Position numbers and translations under genes: made by a program. Shown here piece by piece: positions 7,520 through 15,308 of a DNA stretch of 64,000 nucleotides. Position 1 is the first letter of the stretch, and each line of letters begins with the position of its first letter. The notes below the pieces were generated by a model. The model had not been told where the DNA came from. It saw nothing but the letters and a program-made list of their open reading frames with translations, and ran no database searches. Origin of the DNA: Bog-473 sp963828505 (lineage in GTDB: Bacteria > Actinomycetota > Acidimicrobiia > Acidimicrobiales > RAAP-2); NCBI GenBank assembly GCA_963828505.1, contig CAWHFM010000001.1, forward strand, positions 1 to 64,000, given 5' to 3'.

Positions 7520-8722
7520 GTGAAGATCGCCTACGTGGTGCCGCGGTACGGCACGGAGATCCGAGGCGGGGCCGAGACCGGAGCGCGGATGTTGGCCGAG
7601 CATCTCGTCGCCGACCGCGGCTGGAAGGTCGAGGTGCTGACCACGTGTGCCCTCGACGCCATCACCTGGCGGGACGAGTTGCCCGAGGGCACGAGCGACG
7701 TCAACGGGGTGACGGTGCGGCGGATCGCGTCGCAAGCGGGTCGGGACGACTTCTTCCACCCCCTCTGGGCGTCCATGCGCTCAGATCCCGAACACGCGAG
7801 CACCGAGGACATGGAACGGTTGATCGACCTCCAAGGGCCCCGGTCTCCTGCTCTCATCCGCGCCGTCGAGTCCTGCGACGCCGACGTCGTCGTCTTCTAC
7901 CCGTACCTCTACTACCCGACTGTGCGCGGGCTTCCACTCGTGAGCGAGCGCGCCGTGATGCACCCGGCCGCGCATGAGGAGCCGATTCTGCACCTGCCCG
8001 TCTTCGACGAGCTGTTCGCACGCTGTCGCGCCTTCGTCTTCCAGACCCGCTCGGAAAGGGCGCTCGTCACCGGCCGATTCGGCATCGCCAACACACCGCA
8101 GGTGCTCATGGGTCTCGGGGTCGAGGAGCCGGCGGCGGACGCGGTCGGAGCCGACCCGGCGACGGCACGGACTCGCTTCGACCTGGGCGACGACCCTTAC
8201 CTGCTTTGCATCGGCCGGGTCGACGACCAGAAGGGGACCGGCATGCTGTGGCGCTGGTTCCGCGCTTACAAGGAGCGCCATCCCGAGGCGTTGCGACTTG
8301 TCTTCGTCGGCCAGGTGGTCGACCCTCCCGATGTGGCGGACGACGTGCTCGTGACCGGGATGGTCGGGGAGCCCGCCAAATGGGGCCTCCTGCGTGGTGC
8401 CCGCGCCCTCGTCGCGCCCTCGCCGCACGAGGCCTTCTCCATCACCGTGATCGAGGCGCTGACCGCGGGAGCTCCGGTCATCGTGAACGGATCGTGTGGA
8501 CCCACCGTGGAGCATTGCCAGGCGTCAGGCGCCGGCATGTGGTTCGAGGACTACGCCGAGTTCGACGCTATCGTCCACCGCCTCACGCACGACGATGTGC
8601 TGCACGACACCATGCGCGACAACGGACGGCGCTACGTGGACGCGAACTACCGCTGGCCCGTGATCCTCGAGCGCTACTGCGGGTTCTTGGAGGCGTTCGC
8701 CGGTGGAAAGGGTGTCCCGTAG
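7520..8722 (+). CDS. GT4-family glycosyltransferase
   Basis: 400 residues, GT-B fold. IAYVVPRYGTEIRGGAE gives the N-terminal nucleotide-fold start with the GGAE loop. LLCIGRVDDQKG opens the C-terminal Rossmann domain, and EAFSITVIE carries the E-x7-E donor-site motif. It is clearly paralogous to the enzyme at 33299: both have TTCALD..TW.DEL, ADVV.FYPY.Y.PTV and HPAAH.EP.L.LPVF. Sugar donor and acceptor are unknown; a nucleotide-sugar donor is expected. It stands alone, far from the glycan region. The end overlaps the convergent nitroreductase gene by 49 bp. Confidence 0.9.
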   Translation: MKIAYVVPRYGTEIRGGAETGARMLAEHLVADRGWKVEVLTTCALDAITWRDELPEGTSDVNGVTVRRIASQAGRDDFFHPLWASMRSDPEHASTEDMERLIDLQGPRSPALIRAVESCDADVVVFYPYLYYPTVRGLPLVSERAVMHPAAHEEPILHLPVFDELFARCRAFVFQTRSERALVTGRFGIANTPQVLMGLGVEEPAADAVGADPATARTRFDLGDDPYLLCIGRVDDQKGTGMLWRWFRAYKERHPEALRLVFVGQVVDPPDVADDVLVTGMVGEPAKWGLLRGARALVAPSPHEAFSITVIEALTAGAPVIVNGSCGPTVEHCQASGAGMWFEDYAEFDAIVHRLTHDDVLHDTMRDNGRRYVDANYRWPVILERYCGFLEAFAGGKGVP

Positions 8723-9318
8723 CGGTCGAGGTGGGCCTTCTCCTCCAGCGGGAGTCGCCTGGGCGGCCCGAGTGGAGCAGGCAGGTGTCCGAGCGGCACT
8801 ACGGCGACCGGCGCCACTTCGGGCGGGAGAGCGAGCAGGGTGGAGAGCTCGTCGCCGGCCAAGGTCGGGAGCGTCGTCAGCGTCGAGCCCAGGCCGAGCG
8901 CGTGCGCGGCGAGCAACAGGTTCTGGACCGCCGGAAAGATCGACGACGGCATCGACTGGGCGAAGACGAGCCGAGTGTCGCTGCAGACCACGACGAGCAC
9001 GGGCGCCGCCGCGATGCCGCCCATAGCCCCTCGGTCCACGTCGCGCAGCATGGCCGGGGGAAGACGGTCCTCCTCCATGGCCCTGGCGCCGCCCGCCCAG
9101 AGCCGCGCCGAAATTTCGCCGATGCGGCCTCGGGTCGACGGATCTCGCACGACGACGAAGACGTAGGGCTGGCTGTTCTCCGCACTGGGCGCGTGGGTCG
9201 CCGCGGTGAGGATGCGTGCGACGGTGTCGTCGTCGACGTCGTCGGGCAGGAAGCGCCGGGCCGCCCTCTGGGACAGGACCACCTCGAAGAAGTCGGGCGC
9301 CGCAGGTTGGTCGGACAC
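8674..9318 (-). CDS. Nitroreductase-family flavoprotein
   Basis: 214 residues. RAARRFLPDDVDDDTVARIL and THAPSAENSQPYVF form the FMN phosphate-binding start of the nitroreductase family, and LLAAHALGLGST is the conserved dimer/FMN helix. It is probably an FMN-dependent NAD(P)H or F420H2 oxidoreductase; the substrate is unknown. Start GTG 9318, with a TACCAT 9 nt upstream. Its 3' end overlaps the end of the GT4 gene at 7520 by 49 bp in convergent orientation. Confidence 0.87.
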   Translation of the reverse strand: MSDQPAAPDFFEVVLSQRAARRFLPDDVDDDTVARILTAATHAPSAENSQPYVFVVVRDPSTRGRIGEISARLWAGGARAMEEDRLPPAMLRDVDRGAMGGIAAAPVLVVVCSDTRLVFAQSMPSSIFPAVQNLLLAAHALGLGSTLTTLPTLAGDELSTLLALPPEVAPVAVVPLGHLPAPLGPPRRLPLEEKAHLDRYGTPFPPANASKNPQ

Positions 9319-9327
9319 TGACCGGCG

Positions 9328-9333
9328 ATGGTA
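9328..9333 (-). promoter_or_regulatory. Possible near-leaderless -10 (TACCAT on minus strand)
   Basis: TANNNT 9 nt from GTG 9318. The spacing is at the long end, so a very short leader is possible. Confidence 0.35.
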
Positions 9334-9488
9334 CCGGCTGCCCCTTTGTCACGGATTGGGCGGCACCGGTGCGACCAGCTACCTTGTGCGCTGCGCTGGC
9401 CCAGTGCCGGGGTCCCGGGCCACGGTATGGCACACACGTTCGTGTTCGGCCCGGCTCGGGTCAGGCGGAGGAGGACAGGAGGCAGACG

Positions 9489-10004
9489 GTGGCAGACGAG
9501 GCCGCATCGGTGCAGGAGGTGCTCAAGGGCATCATTGGACAGCCGACCGGAAAGTCGACGGTGCTGGTGGAGCGCGGGCCGGTCATGCACTTCGCCGATT
9601 CGGTGCTCAGCTCGAGCCCCATCTACCACGATCCCGAAGCCGCCCGGGCGGCCGGGTTCGACAACATTCCTGCTCCGCCGACGTGGCCGTTCGCCATGGA
9701 GTTCTCGGGGAAGTTCGCCGAACTGCAGCCGTCGGACGTGCCGACGGGCAACCCCATGCTGACCGCCATGGCGCCACTGATGGCGAAGGGCGGGCTCATC
9801 CTCCACGGCGAGCAGGAGTTCACCTACGACCGCCCGGTCCAGGTGGGTGACGTCCTGGAGGGCAACGGCAAGATCGCGGACGCCTACCAGAAGGAATCCG
9901 GTGGGCGCACCATGACGTTCATCGTGAGCGAGACAGTCTGGACGGACGCGAAGACGGGCGCGCCGGTCGTGACGGTGCGCTCGAACATCATCCACCGCGC
10001 CTGA
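9489..10004 (+). CDS. FAS1-like / MaoC N-terminal-type hydratase subunit
   Basis: 171 residues. The fold-type residues FADSVLSSSPIYHDPEAARA and FDNIPAPPTWPFAME match the N-terminal half of MaoC-type dehydratases (HadA/HadC-like). It lacks the catalytic D-x4-H motif, so it probably binds substrate and pairs with the next gene product. Start GTG 9489 follows a strong AGGAGG. The gap to the partner gene is 50 bp. Together they probably form a heterodimeric (R)-enoyl-thioester hydratase; fatty-acid chain length cannot be inferred. Confidence 0.82.
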   Translation: MADEAASVQEVLKGIIGQPTGKSTVLVERGPVMHFADSVLSSSPIYHDPEAARAAGFDNIPAPPTWPFAMEFSGKFAELQPSDVPTGNPMLTAMAPLMAKGGLILHGEQEFTYDRPVQVGDVLEGNGKIADAYQKESGGRTMTFIVSETVWTDAKTGAPVVTVRSNIIHRA

Positions 10005-10054
10005 CGTCGAGGGCTCGGGACGCACGGCACCAGAACCAGAGGAGCGAGCAGAAG

Positions 10055-10477
10055 ATGGGTGAACGGACGTTGACCTTCGAGGTCGTGAATGTCGGTGACG
10101 AGGCGCCGGTGATTTCGCACAAGCTGACCAGGACCGACCTGGTCCGCTATGCCGGTGCTTCCGGTGACTTCAACCCGATGCACCATGACGAGGTGGGCGC
10201 GAAGGCGGCCGGTCAGCCCAGCGTGTTCGGGCACGGGATGTTCTCCATGGGCCTCCTGGGCACCGCCCTCACGGACTACGTCGGGGTGGGCAACCTCACT
10301 CGCTATCAGGTGCGCTTCGCCCGCCAGACCTGGCCCGACGAGGTGCTGTCGTCGAAGATCGTCGTGACCGCAAAGCGCGAGGAGGACGGCAAGAAGCTCA
10401 TCGACTTGTCCGTCTCGCTGGCGAACGCCGATGGCGAGAACAAGGTCGTCGGGGAGGCCACCGCCGTCGTCGGCTGA
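10055..10477 (+). CDS. MaoC-like (R)-specific enoyl hydratase, catalytic subunit
   Basis: 140 residues with the hotdog hydratase motif: YAGASGDFNPMHHDE contains the catalytic Asp and His, and VFGHGMFSMGLLG forms the active-site helix. Start ATG 10055 follows AGGAGCGAG. It is the second gene of a pair with the non-catalytic MaoC-like subunit at 9489, the same arrangement as mycobacterial HadA/HadB. Likely role: hydration or dehydration of an enoyl/3-hydroxyacyl thioester in lipid metabolism. Confidence 0.87.
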   Translation: MGERTLTFEVVNVGDEAPVISHKLTRTDLVRYAGASGDFNPMHHDEVGAKAAGQPSVFGHGMFSMGLLGTALTDYVGVGNLTRYQVRFARQTWPDEVLSSKIVVTAKREEDGKKLIDLSVSLANADGENKVVGEATAVVG

Positions 10478-10564
10478 GGCTGACGGCTCCACTCGGCAGC
10501 GGTCTCCGGCACCGGTTATGTTTCGATCAGCACGGGGTACGGACGAGCTGAAGGGGTGGTCATC

Positions 10565-11128
10565 ATGGGTGCAGAGCTGCTCTCGCAAGGGTTCGCATCG
10601 ACGGGCAAGGTCTTGGCCGGCGTGTCGCCCGAGCAGTTGGACACACCCACGCCCTGCGCCTCCTGGACGGTTCGAGACCTGGTCAACCACGTCGTGGGCG
10701 CGACGACCTACTTCGCCGTGACGGCGGAGACGGGCACTGCGCCGACCGGCGACACATCCGACTTCGCCACGGGCGACTACGTGTCTCAATTCAAGGAGGG
10801 GGCAGCCAGGGCCGTGCAGGCCTTCGAAGCCGAGGGTGCGATGGAGAAGATGTTGAAGCTCCCCTTTGCCGAGCTTCCCGGCAGCGCGTTCGTGAACATC
10901 GCCACGGTCGACACCTTCACCCACGGCTGGGACCTGGCCCGCGCCACCGGGCAGCCTTCCGACCTCAATCCCGAGCTCGCCGCCCAGCTCCTCACCTTTG
11001 CCCAGGGATTCCTCCCCGACTCCCTGCGGGGAACTGACGGCCAGGCTCCGTTCGGGCCCAAGGTGGAGCCCGCGGCAGACGCGTGCCCGGCCGACCAGTT
11101 GGCGGCGTTCCTCGGCCGCCGGCCCTGA
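10565..11128 (+). CDS. DinB-like / mycothiol-type maleylpyruvate isomerase-fold protein
   Basis: 187 residues. The CASWTVRDLVNHVVG segment with its His, and DTFTHGWDLARATGQP with a later His, fit the metal-binding four-helix bundle of the TIGR03086/DinB group. These are often linked to mycothiol-dependent reactions or of unknown function. Start ATG 10565 lies 5 nt after GAAGGGGTGG; GTG 10556 is a less likely alternative. It is convergent with the GNAT-like gene 10 bp away. Confidence 0.75.
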   Translation: MGAELLSQGFASTGKVLAGVSPEQLDTPTPCASWTVRDLVNHVVGATTYFAVTAETGTAPTGDTSDFATGDYVSQFKEGAARAVQAFEAEGAMEKMLKLPFAELPGSAFVNIATVDTFTHGWDLARATGQPSDLNPELAAQLLTFAQGFLPDSLRGTDGQAPFGPKVEPAADACPADQLAAFLGRRP

Positions 11129-11137
11129 TGGCCCGGA

Positions 11138-11593
11138 TCAGCGGGGGGCGTAGTCGACGCGCTCGAAGGGCCATTCCTCGGCCAACCACGCGCTGACCGT
11201 CCGGTAGAGAGGAGCGTCGAGCTCGGCCCGGGTCGTCCGGACCCACGATCGCACCCAGGCGTCAGCCGCACCGTCCCGTGACGGGTACACGTAGACGCAC
11301 CCGATGACGTCGTTCCCCGGGTGCGACAGCACGGTGTAGGTGAACCCACGCCGGGCCGCGAAGTCGGCGGCGTGGCCCTCCAGGTCCCGGCGGTTGCGCT
11401 CCAACGTCATCGGCTCGTCCGGCCATCGATGGGTCTCGAAGCCCGGCGTGGCGTGGATGTGCTCGGTGCTCGAGCTCCAGGCCTGGAGGTCGGCCTCGTT
11501 GTGCTCCACTCGAAGAGGCGTCAGGACGAAGCCGTCGCCGATCACCATGAGCGGCGGTTCGAAATCGGGATGGAGGAATGGGGATCCCGCCAT
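11138..11593 (-). CDS. GNAT-like acetyltransferase-fold protein
   Basis: 151 residues. FVLTPLRVEHNEADLQAW at the start, the FTYTVLSHPGNDVIGCVYVY beta strands and the closing WLAEEWPFERVDY helix-strand resemble GNAT N-acetyltransferases. A clear acetyl-CoA pyrophosphate loop is not obvious, so catalytic activity is uncertain. Start ATG 11593, 20 bp after the P450 stop, same strand, so it is probably the last gene of the SDR-P450 operon. Confidence 0.6.
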   Translation of the reverse strand: MAGSPFLHPDFEPPLMVIGDGFVLTPLRVEHNEADLQAWSSSTEHIHATPGFETHRWPDEPMTLERNRRDLEGHAADFAARRGFTYTVLSHPGNDVIGCVYVYPSRDGAADAWVRSWVRTTRAELDAPLYRTVSAWLAEEWPFERVDYAPR

Positions 11594-11613
11594 CGGCCAG
11601 CGAGCGTTTCGAG

Positions 11614-12846
11614 CTACGAGGGTTCGAAGCGAACGGGGAGCGTAGCCGGTCCCCAGATGCCGAACGTGAGCGGCTTCCACTCCATGTCTCCATTGCGAGC
11701 GAGGCCCCGCATGCGACCGGCCAGGATCGGCAGCGCCTCCTGAAGCTCGGCCCGGGCCAGAGCCGCTCCCATGCAGTGGTGGATGCCCGCTCCGAAGGTC
11801 ATCTGCGTCGCACCGCGCTCGAGGGTGATGTCGAACACGTCCGGCTGCTCCCACGCGTCGGGGTCGCGGTTCGCTCCCGTCAACGACGTCGTAACCAGCG
11901 TGCCGGCTGGGAAGATCACGTCGCGGTAGACCAGCTCTTCCGACGCGATACGGGCCGTGCCGCGCACCGCGCCGAGATACCGCATCGACTCCTCGACGGC
12001 GCGGACCGCCAGCTGGGGTTCGTGGGCCAAGAGCGCCCACTGGTCTGGGTGGTCGCAGAAGAGCGCGGTGGCGCACGCCAGCTGGTTGCGCGTGGTGTCC
12101 GTCCCGGCCATGAGGACCGCCTCGGCCAGCATCGTCATCTCGGCCGTCGACAGGCGGTCGCCCCCCTCCTCGATGGCGATGAGATCGCTCAGGAGGTCGT
12201 CGCGGGGATTACCCCGGCGCTCGGCGATCATGTCGGTCACGTAGTCGGTGAGCTCGCCGGCCGCCCGGGCGATCGTCGGCAGATCCTCGGCCAGATTGGA
12301 GTTGAAGATGCGGAAGATGTCCGTCGCCCAGGACGAGAAGAGCTTCCAGTCCTGGCGCGGGGCCCCGAGCAGCTCACAGATGATCGGGATCGGATAGGGC
12401 TCGCAGACGTCGGCGACGAGCTCGCACTCACCCTGGCCCGAGACGGTGTCGACCAGGTCGCCGACGACGGCTCGCATCGTCGGGCGCAGGCGATTGGCCG
12501 ATGCCGGCGTGAACGCGGGCGCGACGAGCCGGCGAAGGCGCGCGTGCTGTTCGCCCTCCATGGAGAGGATCGATTCGCTCCTCCCGTCGAGGAACTCCGA
12601 GCCCTCCACGCCACCCTCCACGCCCTGCAGCTCGGTGATGGCGGAGACGGCCGAGTGGAACCGTCGATCGCGTAGGACGGCGGTCACATCCTCGAGCCTG
12701 GTCACCGTGTAACCGAACTCGGTGCGGGCCAGCCAGTGCCGCTCCCGCGCCCCGTCCATGGCGGCAAACACGTCCTGGCGCTCCATCCCCAACGTGTCCA
12801 ATAAGGGAAGCTCCAGCTCGGAGACCGGGACCGGCCGTGACGGCAC
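11614..12846 (-). CDS. Cytochrome P450
   Basis: 410 residues, normal length for a soluble bacterial P450. The I-helix oxygen-binding motif AGTDTT is at about 247-252, the K-helix E-x-x-R is ESMR at 286-289, and the heme-binding loop FGAGIHHCMG has its Cys ligand at about residue 358. It will need ferredoxin and reductase partners, not seen in this window. The substrate is unknown; the neighbouring SDR hints at a hydroxylation-then-oxidation pair. Start GTG 12846 is 4 bp downstream of the SDR stop, so the two are one operon. Confidence 0.95.
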   Translation of the reverse strand: MPSRPVPVSELELPLLDTLGMERQDVFAAMDGARERHWLARTEFGYTVTRLEDVTAVLRDRRFHSAVSAITELQGVEGGVEGSEFLDGRSESILSMEGEQHARLRRLVAPAFTPASANRLRPTMRAVVGDLVDTVSGQGECELVADVCEPYPIPIICELLGAPRQDWKLFSSWATDIFRIFNSNLAEDLPTIARAAGELTDYVTDMIAERRGNPRDDLLSDLIAIEEGGDRLSTAEMTMLAEAVLMAGTDTTRNQLACATALFCDHPDQWALLAHEPQLAVRAVEESMRYLGAVRGTARIASEELVYRDVIFPAGTLVTTSLTGANRDPDAWEQPDVFDITLERGATQMTFGAGIHHCMGAALARAELQEALPILAGRMRGLARNGDMEWKPLTFGIWGPATLPVRFEPS

Positions 12847-12850
12847 CGTG

Positions 12851-13669
12851 CTAATCCTTCTTCAGCGCCGGGTGCCGGGAGGCCAGGAGGGGGAGGATGA
12901 GCGATTTGGGGGTGACGTGTGCCACCGCCGCCGTGACCCGATTGGCCGCACCAGGGATCACGACGGCGCGCCCAGCGGCGAGTCCGTCCACCGCAGCCTT
13001 CGCCACGTCGGCCGCTGGTACCCACATCAGCTTGGGGAGGGACTCGGATGCCTCGGCATCGGTCATTCCCGCTGTTTCGGCGAAGCCCGTCTCGACCGGG
13101 CCGGGGCACAACGTGGTCACCGTCACGCCGGTGCCGCGGAGCTCCGCACCGAGCGCGCGCCCGTAGGAGAGGACGAAGGCCTTGGCGGCACCGTACGCGG
13201 CCTGTCCCGGGAGCGGCTGGAAGGCCGCGGTCGATGCCGTGTTGAGGACACCGCCGCGATGACGTGTGACCATCTCGGGCACGAACAACGTGCACAGGTC
13301 GACGACCGCCTCGACGTCCGTTCGCACCAATGCGAGCTCGTCCTCGCGGGTGGCCTTGCTCACGGGACCCATCGTCGTGAAGCCGGCGTTGTTGACCAGC
13401 ACGTCGACGACGAGGCCGCGCGACTCGATTTTCCCGGGCAGCTCCGCTCGGGAGCCGGCGTCGGTGAGGTCAGCCGCGAGCACTTCGACCCGGATGCCGT
13501 GCGACCGCGAAAGCTCGTCGGCGAGGGCCTTCAACCGGTCCTCCCTGCGGGCCACCAGGGTCACGCCGTGGCCACGGCGTGAGAGTTCGCGGGCGATCTC
13601 GGCGCCGATTCCCGACGACGCCCCGGTGACGACGGCCGTGGTGCTGTCTTTGGGTGCCGGGAGCGCCAT
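12851..13669 (-). CDS. Short-chain dehydrogenase/reductase
   Basis: 272 residues, classical SDR. The cofactor loop TGASSGIG is at about 15-22, the NNAG motif follows in mid-protein, and the catalytic YGAAK has an upstream Ser in NTASTAAF. ARRED after the second strand suggests NADP preference. Start ATG 13669 has TACGCT 7 nt upstream. It is first in a three-gene unit with the P450 and GNAT-like genes. The substrate is not predictable. Confidence 0.92.
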   Translation of the reverse strand: MALPAPKDSTTAVVTGASSGIGAEIARELSRRGHGVTLVARREDRLKALADELSRSHGIRVEVLAADLTDAGSRAELPGKIESRGLVVDVLVNNAGFTTMGPVSKATREDELALVRTDVEAVVDLCTLFVPEMVTRHRGGVLNTASTAAFQPLPGQAAYGAAKAFVLSYGRALGAELRGTGVTVTTLCPGPVETGFAETAGMTDAEASESLPKLMWVPAADVAKAAVDGLAAGRAVVIPGAANRVTAAVAHVTPKSLILPLLASRHPALKKD

Positions 13670-13676
13670 GGGTCAG

Positions 13677-13682
13677 AGCGTA
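13677..13682 (-). promoter_or_regulatory. Leaderless -10 element (TACGCT on minus strand)
   Basis: TANNNT 7 nt upstream of ATG 13669, start of the SDR-P450-GNAT unit. Confidence 0.55.
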
Positions 13683-13873
13683 GGGGAAGGCGCACGGGAC
13701 GTTCGTCACAATCTTGTGAACTCGGTGCCTTTGGCGAGCCTGTGACCAGGGTGTTCGCGAACCCCCTGTTCGCGTGGGGTTCACAGAGGCAGGCCCGGGG
13801 CAGATACTGGACACTGAGGTGAGGAGCAGCCCGTCGCACTCTGGGCTGCCGGAATCGAAAGGAGCTGCCGAGA

Positions 13874-13915
13874 ATGTCGACAAGCTCTACCGAGGAGAGT
13901 GGGCCGCCGGGTTGA
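13874..13915 (+). CDS. Possible 13-residue peptide ORF
   Basis: ATG 13874 follows GAAAGGAG by about 9 nt and encodes MSTSSTEESGPPG. The ribosome-binding site is the main support. It could be a leader peptide or chance. Confidence 0.2.
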   Translation: MSTSSTEESGPPG

Positions 13916-13987
13916 GGTTGCGTCACCGATGTCGGTTTCGGTGACGCCACAGCTCAGCCCACGAGGCGAGAGGCCCGGCGTGTGACT

Positions 13988-14077
13988 ATGGCCGCGCTCG
14001 CGCCGGTGCGTGTGCCGGCCGGCCGACAAGGCGGCCCCCGCACCATCTACGCCGTAGGCCGGGGTCCCGTGAGCTGA
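13988..14077 (+). CDS. Possible 29-residue basic peptide ORF
   Basis: ATG 13988 to TGA 14077. The product begins MAALAPVRVPAGRQGGPR and is basic and Gly/Pro-rich. There is no clear ribosome-binding site. It lies between the tiny ORF at 13874 and the terminator hairpin. Low confidence. Confidence 0.15.
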   Translation: MAALAPVRVPAGRQGGPRTIYAVGRGPVS

Positions 14078-14106
14078 CGAGCACAACGAATCACTACAAA
14101 CGAGTC

Positions 14107-14134
14107 AAGGACCGGTCCGCGTGGGCCGGTCCTT
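14107..14134 (+). terminator. Strong hairpin, probable terminator
   Basis: AAGGACCGGTCC pairs with GGGCCGGTCCTT across a 4-nt loop (one G-T wobble). No U-tract follows, as is common in high-GC actinobacteria. It would end a transcript from the 13.7-14.1 kb gap. Confidence 0.6.
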
Positions 14135-14184
14135 CTCGCGTTCGCACGCCAGTGTCATCCGCGGCATTCGTGACAAGGTGGTGC

Positions 14185-14814
14185 ATGGCAGGGAGACGGC
14201 TCCCGATGTTCCCCCTCTCGGGTGTGCTCTTTCCTCATGCGTCCATGTCCCTGCACGTGTTCGAATCGCGCTATCGCATCATGGTGCAGGAGTGCCTGGA
14301 GTCCGACCGACGTTTCGGCGTGGTCTTGATCGAACGTGGGTCGGAGGTCGGAGGTGGTGATCAGCGCTCCTCGCTCGGCACGCTCGGAGTGGTGGTCGCG
14401 GCCGCGCCACTTTCCGACGGCCGGTGGCTGGTCGAGGTGCGGGGCGAGGCACGCATTCGCGTCGTCGAATGGCTGCCCGACGACCCGTACCCCCAGGCAC
14501 TGGCGGAAGAGGCGAAGCCGGAGGCGGATGCAGTCCCGGGCCCGCTCCTGGAGGAGGCCACGGCCCGGGTGCGCCGGGTGCGCGCGCTGCTCTCCGAGCA
14601 GGGCGGCGCGCCGGCCTTGTCTCCGGATACCAAGCTCGACGGAGGGGGGAACGCCGAGCGGGCGTCCTGGGATCTCTGTTCCGCTGCGCCGGTCGACGCC
14701 TACGACGCACAACGGCTCTTGGCTGCCCCGTCGACCTCCGAGCGGCTCGGCCACCTCACAGCGCTGATGGTGGACCTGGAACGAGATCTGCAGCGGCTCT
14801 TGGCTTCGGAATGA
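14185..14814 (+). CDS. LON N-terminal (substrate-binding) domain protein
   Basis: 209 residues consisting of a Lon-N-like domain alone. FPLSGVLFPHASMSLHVFE and FGVVLIERGSEVGGG are the signature start of stand-alone Lon substrate-binding proteins, with WLVEVRGEARIRVVEW as the next strand. There is no AAA or protease domain. The role is unknown, possibly substrate recognition or an adaptor. ATG 14185 is chosen as it lies after AAGGTGG and directly before the domain; the frame is open to 14152. Confidence 0.85.
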   Translation: MAGRRLPMFPLSGVLFPHASMSLHVFESRYRIMVQECLESDRRFGVVLIERGSEVGGGDQRSSLGTLGVVVAAAPLSDGRWLVEVRGEARIRVVEWLPDDPYPQALAEEAKPEADAVPGPLLEEATARVRRVRALLSEQGGAPALSPDTKLDGGGNAERASWDLCSAAPVDAYDAQRLLAAPSTSERLGHLTALMVDLERDLQRLLASE

Positions 14815-14867
14815 CGCCCTGGGAGGCGGAGGTGGAATAGTTGCGGTGACCAGGACGGGGGAGGAAC

Positions 14868-15307
14868 ATGGCGATCACACCGACCAGAGAGCAGTTCAGC
14901 GAGTTCGCCCACGGTGAGCGTGACGGCGAGGTGGTCATGCTCAACCTGCTGCACTTCGCCCAGGGCGAGAGGGCGAGGGCGAGGGGACGCCCGAGTCGGG
15001 CCCGGAGCCGAGCGGTGCCGACGCCTACCGCCGCTACAGCGCGGACGTGGTGAAGATGGTCGAGGACCGTGGGGGACGGGTCCTCTGGACGGGCCGGCCG
15101 GAGCACGTCCTGATCGGGGACAGCGACGCTGACGGTTGGGACCTCGTGGCCCTGGTGTCATACCCCAGCCGGTCGGCGTTTCTCGACATGGTCACGTCGC
15201 CCAACTACGAGAGGGCTCACACCAACCGCGAGCGCGGCCTCGACCGCACGGTGCTCCTGGCCTGCGAGCCGCTGTTGGACGTCATCGGCGGAGGCAGCGA
15301 GGCCTGA
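14868..15307 (+). pseudogene. DUF1330-family gene with a frame break
   Basis: The start at 14868 has an excellent GGGGGAGGAAC site, and the first 35 codons (TREQFSEFAHGERDGEVVML) fit DUF1330 proteins. Within the repetitive GAGGGCGAGGGCGAGG tract near 14960-14985 the similarity moves to another frame, which reads GADAYRRYSADVVKMVEDRG and continues to a normal end at 15307. Joined, the two frames give a full-length protein of about 146 residues with the expected order of motifs. A one-base loss or two-base gain in the repeat explains it. This is a mutation or a sequencing error; both halves look under normal selection. Confidence 0.75.
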
Positions 15308-15308
15308 G

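Larger units (their letters stand above)
13670..14184. other. 515-bp gap with hairpins and two tiny ORFs
   Basis: No gene of recognisable family lies here. It holds the minus-strand promoter above, a GTTCGCGAAC palindrome near 13750, and a GAACCCC/GGGGTTC inverted repeat. Further on are two small ORFs (13874, 13988), an 8-bp stem at 13921-13946, and a strong 12-bp hairpin at 14107. The layout looks like a small independent plus-strand transcript of about 330 nt ending at the hairpin. Confidence 0.4.

Noticed and set aside
11578..12675. Long plus-strand ORF opposite the P450 gene
   Set aside because: It is antisense to the P450, rich in Arg, Gly and Asp, without any recognisable motif. The P450 motifs are complete on the other strand.
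13874..14077. A RiPP-type precursor peptide
   Set aside because: The two tiny ORFs have no Cys- or core-type pattern, and no modifying enzyme lies beside them. They are listed only as low-confidence ORFs.
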